Shown here: in pieces, positions 62,423 through 64,000 of the stretch
Layout: each line of letters begins with the position of its first letter
Position numbering within the stretch: position 1 is the stretch's first letter
From: Micromonospora lupini
Lineage (GTDB): Bacteria; Actinomycetota; Actinomycetes; Mycobacteriales; Micromonosporaceae
Assembly: GCF_026342015.1 (NCBI RefSeq)
Contig: NZ_JAPENL010000002.1
Span: 1,493,001-1,557,000 of the forward strand
Direction: 5' to 3'
Length of the DNA: 64,000 nucleotides
Made by a program: the position numbers and the translations under genes
Notes under the pieces: generated by a model
Seen by the model: the letters and a program-made list of their open reading frames with translations, nothing else
The model's database searches: none
What the model was told of the DNA's origin: nothing

Positions 62423-63574
62423 GTGGCCTCCAGCGCCGTCGCCCGTGGGCGGGTCGTCCATCGGTACGCCCCGCCGCTGCTCGCCGTCCTGGTCGCCGCG
62501 GCCGTGTGGGCAAGCGCGACAGGTGACATCGGGGTCCGTTCGCCGCTGCCGGGCGCGGTCGTGCTGCTTGTCGCACTGGGCTCGGCGTGGGCCGCGGGCA
62601 CGATCCGGACCCGTCGCTGGCCGTTGTTCCTGGCCGCGGCGGTCGGCTGGCTGGTGCTCGCCGCGGCGGCCGCCGGGGTGCTGGCGTCGTACCAGGCCGG
62701 TCTGCGGTTGCGTGGTCGCCAACTCGTCGGCTACCTCGCCGGCGCGGCGGTGGTGCTGACCGGCGGGGTGCTGGTCGGGCTTGCGGTGGGTGGTGTACGC
62801 CGGATCACCACCGCCAGCACCGGCAACGTGCTGCTGCTCGCCGCCTGTCTGGTGGGGCTGCCGTTGGTCTTCGGCCTCTGGGTGCGGGCCCGTCAGGACA
62901 CGCTCGCCGCGCTGCGGGACCGCGCCGAGCGGCTGGAACGCGAGCAGGAGGCCCGCGCCGACCGGGTTCGCGCCGAGGAGCGGACCCGGATCGCCCGGGA
63001 GATGCACGACGTGGTGGCGCACCGGGTGTCGCTGATGGTGGTGCATGCCGGGGCGCTGGAGGTGACCGCCGTGGACCCGGCGACCGTCGAGGCCGCCGCG
63101 CTGATCCGGACGACCGGCCGGCAGGCGCTCACCGACCTGCGCGAGGTGCTGGGTGTGCTGCGGCAGGCCGGCCCGGCCGTGACGCCGGAGCGAGGGCTCG
63201 ACACGTTGGACGAGTTGATCGGGGAGTCCCGTGCCGCCGGGCTGCGGGTGACCCGGCAGGACGAGGGCGTACCGACGGCGCTACCGGCGACGCTGGGGCG
63301 TACCGCGTACCGGGTGGTCCGTGAGGCGCTGACGAACGTGCGCAAGCACGCGGCCGACGCCGAGACGACAGTCTGCCTGCGCTACCTGCCCGACGGGCTG
63401 GAGGTGGTGGTCCGCAACGGCCCGTCCGGGGGCGGGTCGGCGCTGCCCGGCGCCGGGCAGGGGCTGCTGGGGCTACGGGAACGGGTCGAGCTGCTCGGCG
63501 GCCGGTTGGAGGCAACTCCCGTGAACGGCGGCTTCCTGGTCCGGGCCCTGATCCCGCTTGCGGGTGCGGCGTGA
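62423..63574 (+). CDS. Sensor histidine kinase (NarL/DesK-type)
   Basis: 383 residues from a GTG. About five membrane helices in the first 170 residues (PPLLAVLVAAAVWASATGDI onward). Dimerisation/phosphoacceptor region RTRIAREMHDVVAHRVSLMV with the H-box histidine in REMHDVVAH, HATPase_c domain with an N-box (YRVVREALTNVRKHAADAET), and G-type motif GAGQGLLGLRERVELLGGRL. Membrane sensor that phosphorylates the response regulator encoded next, whose start overlaps this stop (GTGA). Signal unknown. Confidence 0.9.
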   Translation: MASSAVARGRVVHRYAPPLLAVLVAAAVWASATGDIGVRSPLPGAVVLLVALGSAWAAGTIRTRRWPLFLAAAVGWLVLAAAAAGVLASYQAGLRLRGRQLVGYLAGAAVVLTGGVLVGLAVGGVRRITTASTGNVLLLAACLVGLPLVFGLWVRARQDTLAALRDRAERLEREQEARADRVRAEERTRIAREMHDVVAHRVSLMVVHAGALEVTAVDPATVEAAALIRTTGRQALTDLREVLGVLRQAGPAVTPERGLDTLDELIGESRAAGLRVTRQDEGVPTALPATLGRTAYRVVREALTNVRKHAADAETTVCLRYLPDGLEVVVRNGPSGGGSALPGAGQGLLGLRERVELLGGRLEATPVNGGFLVRALIPLAGAA

Positions 63575-64000
63575 TCCGGGTGGTGGTTGTCGACGACGAG
63601 CAACTGGTCCGGGCCGGGCTGCGGTTGATCCTGGAGGCGGCGGAGGACATCACCGTCGTCGGTGAGGCAGGGGACGGCGTCGGCGCGCTGGAGCAGGCCC
63701 AGCGTCTGCGCCCCGACGTGGTGCTGCTCGACGTGCGGATGCCTGGCGTCGACGGGCTGACAGTCGCGCCCGAGGTGGTCGCCGCCGGCCCGAAGGTGAT
63801 CATGTTGACCACCTTCGACCTCGACGAGTACGTGCATCGGGCGCTGCGGGCAGGCGCGGTCGGGTTCCTGCTCAAGGACACCCCGCCCCGCGAGTTGGCC
63901 GCCGCCGTCCGTACGGTCGCCGCCGGGAACGCCATGCTCGCCCCGACTGTGACCCGGCGCCTGATCAGCTCGTTCGCCGAGCGTGGTCCGGCCCGCCGGG
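63571..64000 (+). CDS. NarL/LuxR-type response regulator (cut by window end)
   Basis: Starts at a GTG overlapping the kinase stop by 4 bases. The first ~143 residues include a full receiver domain: VIRVVVVDDEQLVRAGLRLI (acidic DDE pair), VVLLDVRMPGVDGLTV (phosphoacceptor Asp in LLDVRMPG), KVIMLTTFDLDEYVHRALRA (Thr) and GFLLKDTPPRELAAAV (Lys). The DNA-binding part lies beyond the window. Pairs with the upstream histidine kinase. Confidence 0.92.
   Translation, partial: MIRVVVVDDEQLVRAGLRLILEAAEDITVVGEAGDGVGALEQAQRLRPDVVLLDVRMPGVDGLTVAPEVVAAGPKVIMLTTFDLDEYVHRALRAGAVGFLLKDTPPRELAAAVRTVAAGNAMLAPTVTRRLISSFAERGPARR

Overview
This is a 64 kb chromosomal segment of a very GC-rich actinomycete, most likely a Micromonosporaceae member (Micromonospora or a close relative). 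The pointers are the high G+C, many GTG starts with GGAGG-type ribosome sites, DUF6458 and DUF3151 proteins, a dnaK-grpE-dnaJ-hspR operon with HAIR operators, actinobacterial-type BkdABC, a SigE-family sigma factor and long Pro/Ala-rich proteins. No rRNA, tRNA, CRISPR array, prophage or classical insertion sequence was seen. Identification is from motifs read by eye, not from database searches.

Layout. 1-5.2 kb: the end of an acyl-CoA dehydrogenase, two DUF6458 membrane proteins around a SixA-like phosphatase, a hemolysin III-type membrane protein and the 5-oxoprolinase operon pxpB-pxpC-pxpA. 5.3-10.5 kb: a thioredoxin/NHL-repeat protein, a long disordered membrane-anchored LppU-like protein and a 45-residue basic protein. 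10.7-14.4 kb: the branched-chain 2-oxoacid dehydrogenase operon bkdABC (minus strand). 14.9-21.4 kb: a Pro-rich membrane protein, a PAP2-like protein, an unknown protein and a pair of dynamin-like GTPases. 21.4-26.1 kb: the heat-shock operon dnaK-grpE-dnaJ-hspR. 26.1-31.3 kb: small unknowns around a tandem hairpin array, the KhtT/KhtU-type antiporter and an epoxide hydrolase with a divergent TetR regulator. 31.3-34 kb: clpB with its own HAIR operator. 34-40 kb: small membrane proteins, an SDR, pyrE, an ArsR-type regulator and a DedA protein. 40-45 kb: two paralogous LPITG surface proteins next to a SigE-family sigma factor and an LCP-family enzyme. 45-52.6 kb: a holin-like membrane protein, fructose-bisphosphate aldolase, a LOG-family protein, DUF3151, a ParA-like ATPase with a huge disordered N-terminus and a diacylglycerol-kinase-like protein. 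52.7-56.5 kb: purA and purD, separated by an AbiEi/DUF559-like gene. 56.7-64 kb: acyl-CoA synthetase, an I36-type secreted inhibitor, acyl-CoA dehydrogenase plus SCP2 protein with a divergent TetR, a second DedA protein, and a two-component system cut by the window end.

How the genes work together. HspR probably represses both its own operon and clpB through the two HAIR sites, so the main disaggregation machinery forms one regulon here. Purine and pyrimidine genes (purA, purD, pyrE) are present but dispersed. The fatty-acid genes around 57-61 kb resemble a TetR-controlled catabolic module.

The most unusual signal is a family of four dispersed palindromes (15.7, 34.0, 54.0 and 55.2 kb). Each has about 20-bp arms of nearly one sequence and a loop of exactly 16 nt whose sequence differs in every copy. 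All lie downstream of plus-strand genes, and two of them bracket the AbiEi/nuclease-like gene between purA and purD. Two tandem DnaA-box sequences lie inside that bracket.
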